The notes beneath the pieces are model-generated. The model made no database searches and was not told where the DNA came from. It worked only from the letters and a program-made list of their open reading frames with translations. From NCBI GenBank assembly GCA_013205335.1, contig JABMNB010000597.1, forward strand, positions 1 to 8,560: a DNA stretch of 8,560 nt. The letters run 5' to 3'. A program made the translations under genes and the position numbers. Positions 1 to 6,643 of this stretch are shown piece after piece. Position 1 is the first letter of the stretch. Each line of letters begins with the position of its first letter. Source of the stretch: Rhodospirillales bacterium (GTDB lineage Bacteria; Pseudomonadota; Alphaproteobacteria; Reyranellales; Reyranellaceae).

Positions 1-251
1 CCCGTGCGGGGCTGTCGGAGCGCAGCTTCTATCGCAAGTTCGTCGAGGCGACCGGCAAGACGCCGGCGCACTTCGTCGAGGGGCTGCGGCTCGACGCGGC
101 GCGCACGCTGCTGGCCAAGGGCCTACCCCTCAAGACGATCGCGGGCCGCGTGGGCCTGCGCACCTCGGCGCGGCTCGGCCAGGCCTTCGAGCGCCGCTTC
201 GGCATGGCGCCGTCGCTGTTCCGCGAGATGCACGCGGCATCAATGCCGTAG
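1..251 (+). CDS. AraC/GlxA-family transcriptional regulator, C-terminal part (5' end outside window)
   Basis: This is the C-terminal 83 codons of a DNA-binding regulator, read in the frame that starts at base 3 and ends with TAG at 249-251. The visible protein is almost entirely the AraC double helix-turn-helix. It begins in the first HTH (LSERSFYRKFVEATGKTPA), passes the linker helix with LRLDAARTLL, and ends with the second HTH and the conserved tail FERRFGMAPSLFRE. The linker wording resembles GlxA-type regulators, which carry an N-terminal DJ-1/PfpI-like domain, but that domain is off the left edge, so the subfamily is inferred. Its 3' end overlaps the convergent MFS gene by 12 bp (240-251). 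Regulation of the neighbouring operon is possible but not shown. The gene looks intact over the part present. Confidence 0.9.
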   Translation, partial: RAGLSERSFYRKFVEATGKTPAHFVEGLRLDAARTLLAKGLPLKTIAGRVGLRTSARLGQAFERRFGMAPSLFREMHAASMP

Positions 252-1628
252 ACGCAGGCTGCTCAGCACGAGGGCGGCGACGGCGAAGCCGGCGCCCAGC
301 CAGATTGCTGCCCGCGCGGCATCGGCGGCACCGCCGCCCGAGAAGTCGAAGAGGCCGAATACCAGGGCCACCAGTGCCGCGCCCATCGTCTGTCCGAGCG
401 TTCGGGCCGTGGCGATGATGCCGCCGGCGCTGCCGCTGCGGTCGCGCGGCACGGCGTTCATCATCAGCCGGTTGTTGGGCGAGGCGAAGAGGCCGAAGCC
501 CGCACCGCACAGGACCAGCCGCCACATGATGTCGAAGGCGGAAGGGTCCTGTGGCAGCAGCGCCGTCAGGATCATGCCGGAGGCCATGCAGGTGAGGCCG
601 ATCGTGCCCAGCGCGCCGGCATGGTGGCGGTCGGCCAGGCGGCCGGCGATCGGCGCCACGGCGGCCAGCGCGAGCGGCCACGCCGTCAGCAGGAGGCCGG
701 TCGCGGTCGCATCGCGGCCCAGCACGGTGTGGAAGAAGAAGGGCAGGCTGACGAACGCCAGGCCTTGCGCTGCAAAGGTGCAGGTCGAGGCCGAGATCGA
801 GAGCGAGAAGATGGGCCGGGCGAACATGTCGATCGGCATCATCGGGTCGGCCAGCTTGCGCTGGCGCCAGACGAACAGCGTGCCGAACAGGGCCGCGCCC
901 AGCAGCTCGGCCACGATCACCGGCACCGGATGGCCGTGACCCACCCCGTCGACGCCGAAGATCAGCAGACCGAACGTGCCGCCGGACAGCACTGCCGAAA
1001 GCACGTCGAAGGGGCGCTTGGCGTGGGTCGTCACCGGCAGGAAGCGGCCGGCCAGGAAGAAGGACAGGACGCCGAGCGGGATATAGACCGCGAACAGGAT
1101 CGGCCAGTTCGTGATGGCAAGCAGCGCGGCGCCTAGACTGGGGCCGGCGGCCAGCGAGGTCGCCACCACGGTGGTGTTGAAGCCGAGACCGCGGCCGAGC
1201 GCGACGCGCGGATAGATCGAGCGCACGAGCGCGGGCTGGATGGCCATGATGGCGGCCCCGCCCAACCCCTGCAGCGTGCGCGCGGCAATCAGCCAGGAGA
1301 GCGAGGGCGCCAGGACGCAGCCGATCGAGGCCAGCGAGAAGACGACGAGGCCCCAGCGGTAGACTGTGCGGTAGCCTACGATGTCGCCCAGCGCCGCCAC
1401 CGGCAGCAGCATGACCATGAGCGCGATCTGGTAGGCGTTGACGATCCAGATCGAGCTCTCCGCCGTTATCGCGAGATCGTTCGCGATGTAGGGCAAAGCT
1501 AGGTTGGTCATCGAGTTGCTGAGCACCGCCATCGAAAGGCCGATGGTGATGGTTGCGATGGCGGCAAAGCGCCGTAGCCCCGGGGGCATGCCGTCGGGGA
1601 GAGGACCGTCTGAAGCGGGTTCGGCCAT
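240..1628 (-). CDS. MFS transporter, DHA2-like (14 predicted TM helices)
   Basis: A 462-residue inner-membrane proton-coupled transporter of the major facilitator superfamily. Hydrophobic segments spaced along the whole protein fit 14 helices, typical of DHA2 (QacA/SmvA/EmrB-like) exporters. The TM1 region reads NLALPYI (residues 42-48), a motif A loop is at about 81-93 (GDIVGYRTVYRWG), and a motif C-like segment is at 162-171 (GPSLGAALLA). The aspartate usually found in the TM1 motif (LDxTxxNxALP) is replaced by serine at residue 37, which is unusual for drug/H+ exporters. It is the last gene of a leftward operon. Its ATG lies 3 bp after the dioxygenase stop, with only a weak GAG before it, so translation is probably coupled. 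M14 is a less likely start because nothing like a ribosome site precedes it. The substrate is unknown; export of a substrate or product of the linked enzymes, or uptake, are both possible. Confidence 0.9.
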   Translation of the reverse strand: MAEPASDGPLPDGMPPGLRRFAAIATITIGLSMAVLSNSMTNLALPYIANDLAITAESSIWIVNAYQIALMVMLLPVAALGDIVGYRTVYRWGLVVFSLASIGCVLAPSLSWLIAARTLQGLGGAAIMAIQPALVRSIYPRVALGRGLGFNTTVVATSLAAGPSLGAALLAITNWPILFAVYIPLGVLSFFLAGRFLPVTTHAKRPFDVLSAVLSGGTFGLLIFGVDGVGHGHPVPVIVAELLGAALFGTLFVWRQRKLADPMMPIDMFARPIFSLSISASTCTFAAQGLAFVSLPFFFHTVLGRDATATGLLLTAWPLALAAVAPIAGRLADRHHAGALGTIGLTCMASGMILTALLPQDPSAFDIMWRLVLCGAGFGLFASPNNRLMMNAVPRDRSGSAGGIIATARTLGQTMGAALVALVFGLFDFSGGGAADAARAAIWLGAGFAVAALVLSSLRLRH

Positions 1629-1631
1629 CTC

Positions 1632-2507
1632 TTACTGGGGAACCGTCAGCTCGTCTCCGCCGATGGTCGTGCGCTGCATCAGGCGCTTGTGCCTGGTCGC
1701 ATCATAGTAAGTGGCGCGATGGAGGACAGCGCGATTGTCCCAGACGATCACGTCGCCCTCGCGCCAGGCATGGGACATCATGAACTCCGGCTGCTCGGCG
1801 CGCTGCGCAAGCTCCCAGAGAATCGCCTTACTGATAGGCTCGGGCCAGTCGAGGATGCGGCCGGCATGGGCGCCGATATAGAGCGCGCGGCGGCCGTTGA
1901 TCGGGTTGTCGCGGAACATGCGCTGCTTGACCGGCGGCAGCTCCGACAGGGACTTCGCGCTCAGGATGCCCTTCTGCACGCGGTCGCGCGAATGGGCCAG
2001 CGCATGCTCGGCGACCAGCGGATGGATCGTCGCCTGCAGGGCCGGCGGCAGCGCATCCCAGGCGGCCCGCATGTTCAGGAACTCGGTGTTGCCGCCCTCC
2101 GGCGGACAGATCCGCGCCGTCAGGACCGAGCAGAGCGACGGCACGCGCTTGAAGGACGAGTCGGAGTGCCAGAAGTAGTTGGCCTTCTGGTAGATCATGC
2201 GCATGTCGTCCGGCGGGATCGGCTCGCCGGTCATGATGTCGAGGTTCGACTGGCGGGCGAATTTTGTGCCGGCGGCGGGATTGGCGCTGAGCGTCGTCTC
2301 GAGCGGGCCGAAATTCTCGCTGAAGGCGATCTGCGTGTCGTCGTCCATCGCCTGGTCGCGGAACAGGAGCACGGAATGCTCCTCGAACGCGGCGCGGATC
2401 GGCCCGAACTCGCGCGCCGAGAGGGGCCGCGTGATGTCGATGCCGGTGATCTCCGCGCCGAACAGCGGATGGATCTTGTGGACTTCGATGCTGCCGGTGT
2501 TGCGCAT
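1632..2507 (-). CDS. TauD/TfdA-family Fe(II)/2-oxoglutarate-dependent dioxygenase
   Basis: A 291-residue cytoplasmic non-heme iron oxygenase, close to the usual 280-300 residues of the family. These enzymes couple decarboxylation of 2-oxoglutarate to hydroxylation of a substrate such as taurine, an alkylsulfate or a phenoxyacetate; the hydroxylated product often collapses. The iron facial triad is visible: H114 and D116 in WHSDSSF, and the distal H263 in AVLHRAT. R275 and R279, 12 and 16 residues later, correspond to the arginine pair that in TauD binds 2-oxoglutarate and the substrate anion. The N-terminal block HPLFGAEITGID is the standard family opening. Residues available here do not decide between taurine, 2,4-D-like, alkylsulfate or other acids, so tauD or tfdA should not be assigned. 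The gene starts 11 bp after the esterase stop, and a GAGGG ribosome site overlaps that stop codon with 8 bp to the ATG. It is the middle gene of the operon. Confidence 0.94.
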   Translation of the reverse strand: MRNTGSIEVHKIHPLFGAEITGIDITRPLSAREFGPIRAAFEEHSVLLFRDQAMDDDTQIAFSENFGPLETTLSANPAAGTKFARQSNLDIMTGEPIPPDDMRMIYQKANYFWHSDSSFKRVPSLCSVLTARICPPEGGNTEFLNMRAAWDALPPALQATIHPLVAEHALAHSRDRVQKGILSAKSLSELPPVKQRMFRDNPINGRRALYIGAHAGRILDWPEPISKAILWELAQRAEQPEFMMSHAWREGDVIVWDNRAVLHRATYYDATRHKRLMQRTTIGGDELTVPQ

Positions 2508-2518
2508 GGTATTGGCCC

Positions 2519-3748
2519 TCAGTCGATGATTGCCTGGTAGGTGAGCACGCGGAGCTCACGCCGGATCGGGTAGGTCGAGGACGGCATGAGCTGCGTCAGC
2601 AGCACCACGGCCATGTCTTCGACCGGGTCGATCCAGAACGCGGTGGAGGCCGCGCCGCCCCAGGCATACTCGCCGGGGGTGCCGGCGATGTAAGCCTTGG
2701 CCGGATCGATCATCACCGAGAAGCCGAGGCCAAAGCCGATGCCGGTGTAGGTCGATTCCGAGAAGCGCGGCGAGCCCATGTCGGCCATGTCGCCCTTGAG
2801 ATGGTTCATGGTCATCAGCTCGACCGTCTTGCGGCCAAGCAGGCGCACGCCGTCGAGCTCGCCCTCGTTCAGCATGAATTTGCAGAAGCGGAGATAGTCG
2901 GAGGCGGTCGAGACGAGGCCGCCGCCGCCCGAGTTCACTTTGCGCGGCGCGAGGTAACGGCTCTTGGCCGGATCGTCGATCAGGTCGAGCTTGCCGCCGG
3001 TGCCGGCGCTGTAGTTCGCGGCGAAACGATCGTGCTTGGCAGCCGGCACGTGGAAGTCGGTGTCGACCATGCCGAGCGGGTCGATGACCTTCTCCTTCAG
3101 GTACTTCTCGAAGGGCTGGCCAGAGATCACCTCGACGAGGTAGCCCAGCACGTCGGTGGCGACGGAGTAGTTCCAGGCCTTGCCCGGCTGGGCGATCAGC
3201 GGCAGCTGCGCCAGCCGCTCGACGACCTGCTTCAGACTGGTGTCGGAAGTCTGGAAGTCGACGCCGCCTTCCTTGGCGCGGTAGGCGGCATCGACCGGGT
3301 TGCTCTCCATGAATCCGTAGGTCAGGCCCGAGGTGTGGGTGAGCAGGTCGCGGAAGTTGATCTCGCGCTCCGCCGGCACCGTCTCGATCTTGCCGCGGCT
3401 GCCGCCCGACATGACGCGCGGGTTGGCGAAGGCGGGGATGAATTTCGAGATCGGATCGTCGAGCTGAAAGCGGCCCTCTTCGTAGAGCATCATGATCGCC
3501 GTCGAGGTCAGCGGCTTGGTCATGGAATAGATGCGGAAGATCGTGTCGGCGCGCATCGGCTTGTCGCGGGCCACGTCGGACTTGCCCACGACCTCGGCGA
3601 AGGCCAGCTCACCCTTGCGCATGACGCAGGTCACCATGCCGGCCAGCTTCCCGCTGTCGACCCACTGGTTCATCCAGGTGCGCACACGGTCGAGCCGCGC
3701 AGCGGAAAGTCCGACCTGTTCGGGGGTAACGAGCGGCAGCGTGTCCAT
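2519..3748 (-). CDS. Beta-lactamase-fold serine hydrolase (family VIII carboxylesterase-like)
   Basis: A 409-residue protein of the class C beta-lactamase/PBP-fold family. The catalytic SxxK is S75-M-T-K78 in FRIYSMTKPL, the second motif is Y194-S-V in WNYSV, and the third is W363-G-G in YAWGGAAST. The combination SxxK, YSx and WGG, instead of the YxN and KTG of true beta-lactamases, is typical of family VIII esterases such as EstB. Ester hydrolysis is therefore more likely than antibiotic resistance. No signal peptide is visible, so it is probably cytoplasmic. Other block motifs are LLTHTSGLTYGF (135-146), DPLGMVDTDF (223-232) and GGGGLVSTASDYLRF (274-288). The start is well supported by a perfect AGGAGG six bases before the ATG. 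It is the first gene of the leftward operon with the dioxygenase and the MFS transporter. Natural substrate unknown; relatives also include lactone and carbamate hydrolases. Confidence 0.93.
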   Translation of the reverse strand: MDTLPLVTPEQVGLSAARLDRVRTWMNQWVDSGKLAGMVTCVMRKGELAFAEVVGKSDVARDKPMRADTIFRIYSMTKPLTSTAIMMLYEEGRFQLDDPISKFIPAFANPRVMSGGSRGKIETVPAEREINFRDLLTHTSGLTYGFMESNPVDAAYRAKEGGVDFQTSDTSLKQVVERLAQLPLIAQPGKAWNYSVATDVLGYLVEVISGQPFEKYLKEKVIDPLGMVDTDFHVPAAKHDRFAANYSAGTGGKLDLIDDPAKSRYLAPRKVNSGGGGLVSTASDYLRFCKFMLNEGELDGVRLLGRKTVELMTMNHLKGDMADMGSPRFSESTYTGIGFGLGFSVMIDPAKAYIAGTPGEYAWGGAASTAFWIDPVEDMAVVLLTQLMPSSTYPIRRELRVLTYQAIID

Positions 3749-3754
3749 GGCGAT

Positions 3755-3760
3755 CCTCCT
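3755..3760 (-). promoter_or_regulatory. Ribosome binding site of the esterase operon
   Basis: The minus strand reads AGGAGG, a full match to the Shine-Dalgarno consensus, six bases before the esterase ATG at 3748. It fixes that start against the in-frame alternatives and suggests efficient translation of the first operon gene. Confidence 0.85.
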
Positions 3761-3813
3761 GTAAGCCCCGGTAGACTAGCCCAGGACGATAGGGTTCAGA
3801 CACGCAAAAGACG

Positions 3814-3818
3814 GGAGG
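3814..3818 (+). promoter_or_regulatory. Ribosome binding site of the SDR gene
   Basis: GGAGG within GGGAGGGA sits five bases before the ATG at 3824. It decides the start of the dehydrogenase, because the open frame runs far upstream (to 2801) through the antisense of the esterase gene, where ATGs would have no biological meaning. Confidence 0.8.
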
Positions 3819-3823
3819 GAGCA

Positions 3824-4723
3824 ATGGCGAGATTGTGCGAGGGACGGGTAGCGATCGTGACGGGCGGTGCCCGCGGCGTCGGCCGGGAGCATTGCCTGAT
3901 GCTGGCGGAGCATGGCGCCAAGGTGGTCGTGAACGACCTGGGCGGCGACCGGACCGGAAAAGGCAACGACGTGGGGCCCGCCCAGCAGGTCGTGAACGAG
4001 ATCAAGGCCATGGGCGGCGAGGCGGTGGCCAACGGCGACGACGTCTCCGACTGGAACGGCGCCAAGCACATGATCGACCAGGCGGTCGAGGCGTTCGGCA
4101 AGCTCGACGCCATCGTGCTCAACGCCGGCATCCTGCGCGACCGCATGCTCGTCAACATGAGCGAGGACGAGTGGGACGCGGTCATCAAGGTGCACCTCAA
4201 GGGCACCTTTGCGCCGGCCCGTCACGCCGCCGCCTACTGGCGCGACCAGGCCAAGCTGAAGGGTGGACCGGTCGATGCGCGGATCATCACCACCACGTCG
4301 GTCTCGGGTATCTACGGCAATATCGGCCAGACCAACTATGGGGCGGCCAAGGCCGGTATCGCCTCCTTCACGATCATCGCCGCCCGTGAACTCGGCCGTT
4401 ACGGCGTCACGGTGAACTCGATCTCGCCGTCGGCGTTCACGCGCATGACCGAGGACCTGCGCGAGTATTCGGAAGAGGACAAGAAGCGCCGCGACCCCAA
4501 GTGGATCGCCCCGGTCGCGACCTGGCTGGTCAGCGAGGACAGCCGCGAGGTCACGGGCCGCGTGTTCCAGGCCGGAAACGGCATATTCGCCGTCGCCGAG
4601 GGCTGGCATAAGGGCCCGACGGTCGACCAGATCATGGATCCGGTGCAGGCCGGCAAGGTGCTGGGCGAGATCGCCCGGAAGGCGCGCAAGAACGCCGGCA
4701 TGAACGGTCTCGATCTGGACTGA
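3824..4723 (+). CDS. Short-chain dehydrogenase/reductase, NAD-dependent (MFE-2 hydroxyacyl-CoA dehydrogenase-like)
   Basis: A 299-residue classical SDR that interconverts an alcohol and a ketone using a nicotinamide cofactor. The Rossmann cofactor loop is T13-G-G-A-R-G-V-G20. D38 at the end of the second strand (VVVNDLGGD) favours NAD(H) over NADP(H), and NAG is at 100-102. The catalytic set is S159, Y172 and K176 (SVSGIYGNIGQTNYGAAKAG). The VNDLGGD and SxSGIYGNxGQxNY wording matches the dehydrogenase domain of peroxisomal multifunctional enzyme type 2 and its bacterial single-domain relatives, which oxidise 3-hydroxyacyl-CoA or hydroxysteroid-like substrates. The C-terminal tail of about 40 residues (after 260) is longer than in minimal SDRs, as in those relatives. 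The exact substrate is not readable. It lies divergent from the esterase operon and 26 bp upstream of the solute-binding protein gene, so the two are probably cotranscribed. Confidence 0.93.
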   Translation: MARLCEGRVAIVTGGARGVGREHCLMLAEHGAKVVVNDLGGDRTGKGNDVGPAQQVVNEIKAMGGEAVANGDDVSDWNGAKHMIDQAVEAFGKLDAIVLNAGILRDRMLVNMSEDEWDAVIKVHLKGTFAPARHAAAYWRDQAKLKGGPVDARIITTTSVSGIYGNIGQTNYGAAKAGIASFTIIAARELGRYGVTVNSISPSAFTRMTEDLREYSEEDKKRRDPKWIAPVATWLVSEDSREVTGRVFQAGNGIFAVAEGWHKGPTVDQIMDPVQAGKVLGEIARKARKNAGMNGLDLD

Positions 4724-4749
4724 AACCAAACAGGGAATGAGGAAACAGA

Positions 4750-5724
4750 ATGCTGAAGATCAATCGCCGAACGGCTCTCGCGGCGACGGCCGCGGCTGCG
4801 CTGGTTCCGGGCGCCGCGCGCGCCCAGGCCTGGCCGAACAAGCAGATCCGCTGGGTCGTGCCCTATACGGCCGGCGGCCTCACCGACGTGACGACACGGC
4901 TCACGCTCGAGAAGATGAATGTCGGCCAGACCTTCGTGGTCGACAACAAGCCGGGCGCCAATTCCCTGATCGGGGCGGAGATCGTCGCGAACGCGGCTCC
5001 CGACGGCTATACCTTCCTGACGGTGATTGCCGCCCATGCCGCCAACAAGACGCTCTATGCGGGCAAGCTCAAGTTCGATCCGGTGAAGGGCTTTGCGCCG
5101 GTGTCGCTGGTCGGCGTCGCGCCGCTCATCATCACGGTGACCAACGACCTGCCGGTGAAGAACGTCGGCGAGCTGATCGCCTACGCCAAGAAGAACCCGG
5201 GCAAGATCTCGTTCGGTTCGTCGGGTGTCGGCGCGGCGGCCCACCTCACCAGCGAAATGATGAAGCAGGTCGCCGGCATCGACATGGTGCACGTGCCCTA
5301 CAAGGGCACGGCGCCTGCGCTGGCCGACCTCGCCTCGGGCAACATCCAGATGCTGATCGACGCGCCGATCGGCGTGATGGCGCAGGTTCGCGCCGGCAAG
5401 ATTCGCGCGCTCGCCATGCTGTCGAAGAACCGCGTGCCGGGCGTCGAGGAAGTGCCGACCATCGTGGAGTCGGGCGGCCCACTGATCGAATCGTCGACTT
5501 GGGTTATGTTCCTCGCGCCTGCCGGCACGCCGAAGGAGATCGTCGACAGGATGTCGGCCGAGGTCTCGAGGGCGGTCAAGGACGAGAGCCTGCGCAAGCG
5601 GCTGGCTGAGCAGGCCGTGATCCCCGTCGGCGCGACGCCGGAGGATACGGGCAAGTTCCTGCAAAGCGAGATCGACAAGTGGGAGAAGGTGATCACCGCG
5701 GCAGGCGTCAAACCGGACGCCTGA
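4750..5724 (+). CDS. Tripartite tricarboxylate transporter-type solute-binding protein (Bug/TctC family), exported
   Basis: A 324-residue periplasmic binding protein, the usual length for the family. Bug/TctC proteins capture small carboxylates (citrate, glutamate, aromatic acids and others) and hand them to TctAB membrane partners or act in sensing. The N-terminus is a signal peptide: INRRTAL, an alanine-rich core, and a likely cut after ARA at about residue 25. The twin arginine at 6-7 makes Tat export possible. Family blocks in order are PYTAGGLTD (38-46, with D46), VDNKPGA (64-70), AAPDGYTFL (82-90), SSGVGAAAHL (157-166) and VPYKGTAPALADL (182-194). A GAGGA ribosome site lies six bases before the ATG. 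It follows the SDR gene by 26 bp and is followed by a hairpin. No tctA or tctB is in the window, so its membrane partner must be elsewhere or absent. Ligand unknown. Confidence 0.94.
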   Translation: MLKINRRTALAATAAAALVPGAARAQAWPNKQIRWVVPYTAGGLTDVTTRLTLEKMNVGQTFVVDNKPGANSLIGAEIVANAAPDGYTFLTVIAAHAANKTLYAGKLKFDPVKGFAPVSLVGVAPLIITVTNDLPVKNVGELIAYAKKNPGKISFGSSGVGAAAHLTSEMMKQVAGIDMVHVPYKGTAPALADLASGNIQMLIDAPIGVMAQVRAGKIRALAMLSKNRVPGVEEVPTIVESGGPLIESSTWVMFLAPAGTPKEIVDRMSAEVSRAVKDESLRKRLAEQAVIPVGATPEDTGKFLQSEIDKWEKVITAAGVKPDA

Positions 5725-5746
5725 TCACGCGCCGGCGATCGAGGCA

Positions 5747-5779
5747 GCGGCGCCGGCAAGACCGGCGCCGCCGTCGTTT
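5747..5779 (+). terminator. GC hairpin after the SDR/solute-binding unit, probable terminator
   Basis: A perfect 10-bp inverted repeat (GCGGCGCCGG at 5747-5756 and its complement at 5762-5771) encloses the 5-base loop CAAGA. It starts 22 bp after the solute-binding protein stop. Downstream on the plus strand comes CGTCGTTT, a weak T-run, so intrinsic termination is likely but not textbook. It sits between convergent genes; on the minus strand no T-run follows, so it would mainly serve the rightward unit or protect the 3' ends. Confidence 0.6.
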
Positions 5780-5795
5780 GGCCAGCTGTCTCTTG

Positions 5796-6476
5796 TCAGT
5801 CGGCGGCGAAGCAGTAGAGCAGGCCGGCGCCGCCGGTCGACACCAGCGCCGCCGCATCGCACCCTCGTGACGGATGCGAAGTGTTCCAGGACTTCGAGGG
5901 CGCGTCGTCGCGCAGCCCCATGCGGTCGGCATGACCGACCATGGCGCTGCCTTCGCCGCTCTTCGTCCAGTTGCCGCAGGTCATGTCCTTGTCCGGCGGG
6001 AAGGCGGTGCCGTCTGCCTGCGTGCCGGTCAGGATGTCGTGCTGATTGACCGTGTAGAGGCGGCTCGGGATCAGGCGGCCGGTTTCAGCGACATTGGTTT
6101 CCGCAGCGATCTTGTTGTTGGCGGAGTGCAGGTCCTCGACGGTGGCCGCGATCTGCACGTCCCTGGCGTTCACCCACGGACCCTTGCCAATACGGTCCCG
6201 GGCGTTGACGGCGGTCGCGCCGCCGACTGCCTGCGTGCTGAGAAAGGCCCGCCAGGTCTTGCTCCCGGCGCCGGCCTTGGCCGCGAGAGTCTGGCAATGC
6301 CGGTCGGCGCCCTCCAGGCCGCCGTAGTTGGCGCCCTGCGGGCCTCCCACGCTGGTGATGAAGAACGTCATGTTGGGGAACTGGGGCGGCGTCGGCTGGG
6401 CCTGCGACGACGTGGCCGAAACGGCCAGGCCAAGCATCGCCGCGGCCATCGCCACGGACTTCAATTGGAGGCTCAT
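5796..6476 (-). CDS. Exported four-cysteine protein, lectin/endostatin-like domain (function unknown)
   Basis: A 226-residue predicted periplasmic or secreted protein. A Sec signal peptide is clear: LKSVAMAAAMLGLAVSATSSQA with a likely cut after A26. The mature part opens with MTFFITSVGGPQGANYGGLEGADRHCQ split over residues 36-62, a pattern (FF-TS, G-ANYGGL-GAD-HC) I associate with bacterial proteins annotated as lectin or collagen XV/XVIII (endostatin)-like; this is recognition from memory, not a search. Cysteines are at 61, 167, 206 and 222, an even number that could form two disulfides. CGNWT (167-171) and GLLYCFA (218-224) look like core strands of a C-type-lectin-like fold. An AGGGAGA ribosome site six bases upstream supports the start. 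It is a single gene, convergent with the solute-binding unit and divergent from the membrane protein gene. Sugar binding is not demonstrated. Confidence 0.8.
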   Translation of the reverse strand: MSLQLKSVAMAAAMLGLAVSATSSQAQPTPPQFPNMTFFITSVGGPQGANYGGLEGADRHCQTLAAKAGAGSKTWRAFLSTQAVGGATAVNARDRIGKGPWVNARDVQIAATVEDLHSANNKIAAETNVAETGRLIPSRLYTVNQHDILTGTQADGTAFPPDKDMTCGNWTKSGEGSAMVGHADRMGLRDDAPSKSWNTSHPSRGCDAAALVSTGGAGLLYCFAAD

Positions 6477-6643
6477 GTCATTTCTCCCTGATTTTTAAGC
6501 CATTCTGCAGACCTATCCTCGCCGTCACCGCCCGTGCGGCCCAGTAAATTTCTCGTGGGCTGCAAATGAAAAAACGTAGGGGCGACAGTGTCTGTGCAGC
6601 CTCAGCGCTTTACTCGCCCCGTGCCGTATCGTTTGCTCCCTCC
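6477..6643. promoter_or_regulatory. Divergent intergenic region, presumed promoters
   Basis: These 167 bp separate the leftward exported-protein gene from the rightward membrane-protein gene. The stretch is richer in A and T than its surroundings (for example TTTTTAAG near 6493 and AAATTT near 6546), as expected of a promoter region. The only confident element is the minus-strand AGGGAGA ribosome site at 6483-6489. I see no -35/-10 pair that I would defend, no riboswitch-like structure and no terminator. If the membrane gene starts at 6566 instead, the region is correspondingly shorter. Confidence 0.4.

Larger units (their letters stand above)
3749..3823. promoter_or_regulatory. Divergent intergenic region, presumed back-to-back promoters
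   Basis: These 75 bp lie between the start codons of the leftward esterase operon and the rightward dehydrogenase gene, so both transcription starts are expected in or very near it. Both edges hold strong ribosome sites. I cannot point to convincing -35/-10 pairs: TAGACT (3772-3777, plus strand) is only a partial -10 match and has no good -35. No clear operator palindrome is visible. The promoter function is inferred from gene layout alone. Confidence 0.45.

Noticed and set aside
4..939. 311-codon plus-strand open frame over the regulator end and the MFS gene.
   Set aside because: The frame disagrees with the clear AraC HTH frame at 3-251 and runs antisense to the transporter; the serine/arginine-rich translation is artefactual.
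1632..2507. Naming the dioxygenase tauD or tfdA.
   Set aside because: The metal and 2-oxoglutarate residues are shared by the whole family and nothing visible fixes the substrate; no taurine ABC transporter or chlorocatechol genes are nearby.
2519..3748. Reading the SxxK hydrolase as an antibiotic-resistance beta-lactamase.
   Set aside because: It lacks a signal peptide and the KTG motif, and has YSV and WGG motifs typical of family VIII esterases.
2801..3823. Long plus-strand extension of the SDR reading frame across the esterase gene (would give a 640-residue protein).
   Set aside because: It is antisense to a well-supported esterase, has arginine/histidine/glutamate-rich low-complexity composition, and the SDR has its own strong ribosome site at 3814-3818.
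3776..4729. 317-codon minus-strand open frame opposite the SDR gene.
   Set aside because: No family resemblance. Its openness is explained by the high-GC third positions of the SDR on the other strand.
4399..5664. 421-codon minus-strand open frame opposite the SDR and solute-binding genes.
   Set aside because: It spans two convincing genes in antisense and its translation is histidine/arginine/aspartate-rich without motifs, typical of a high-GC shadow frame.
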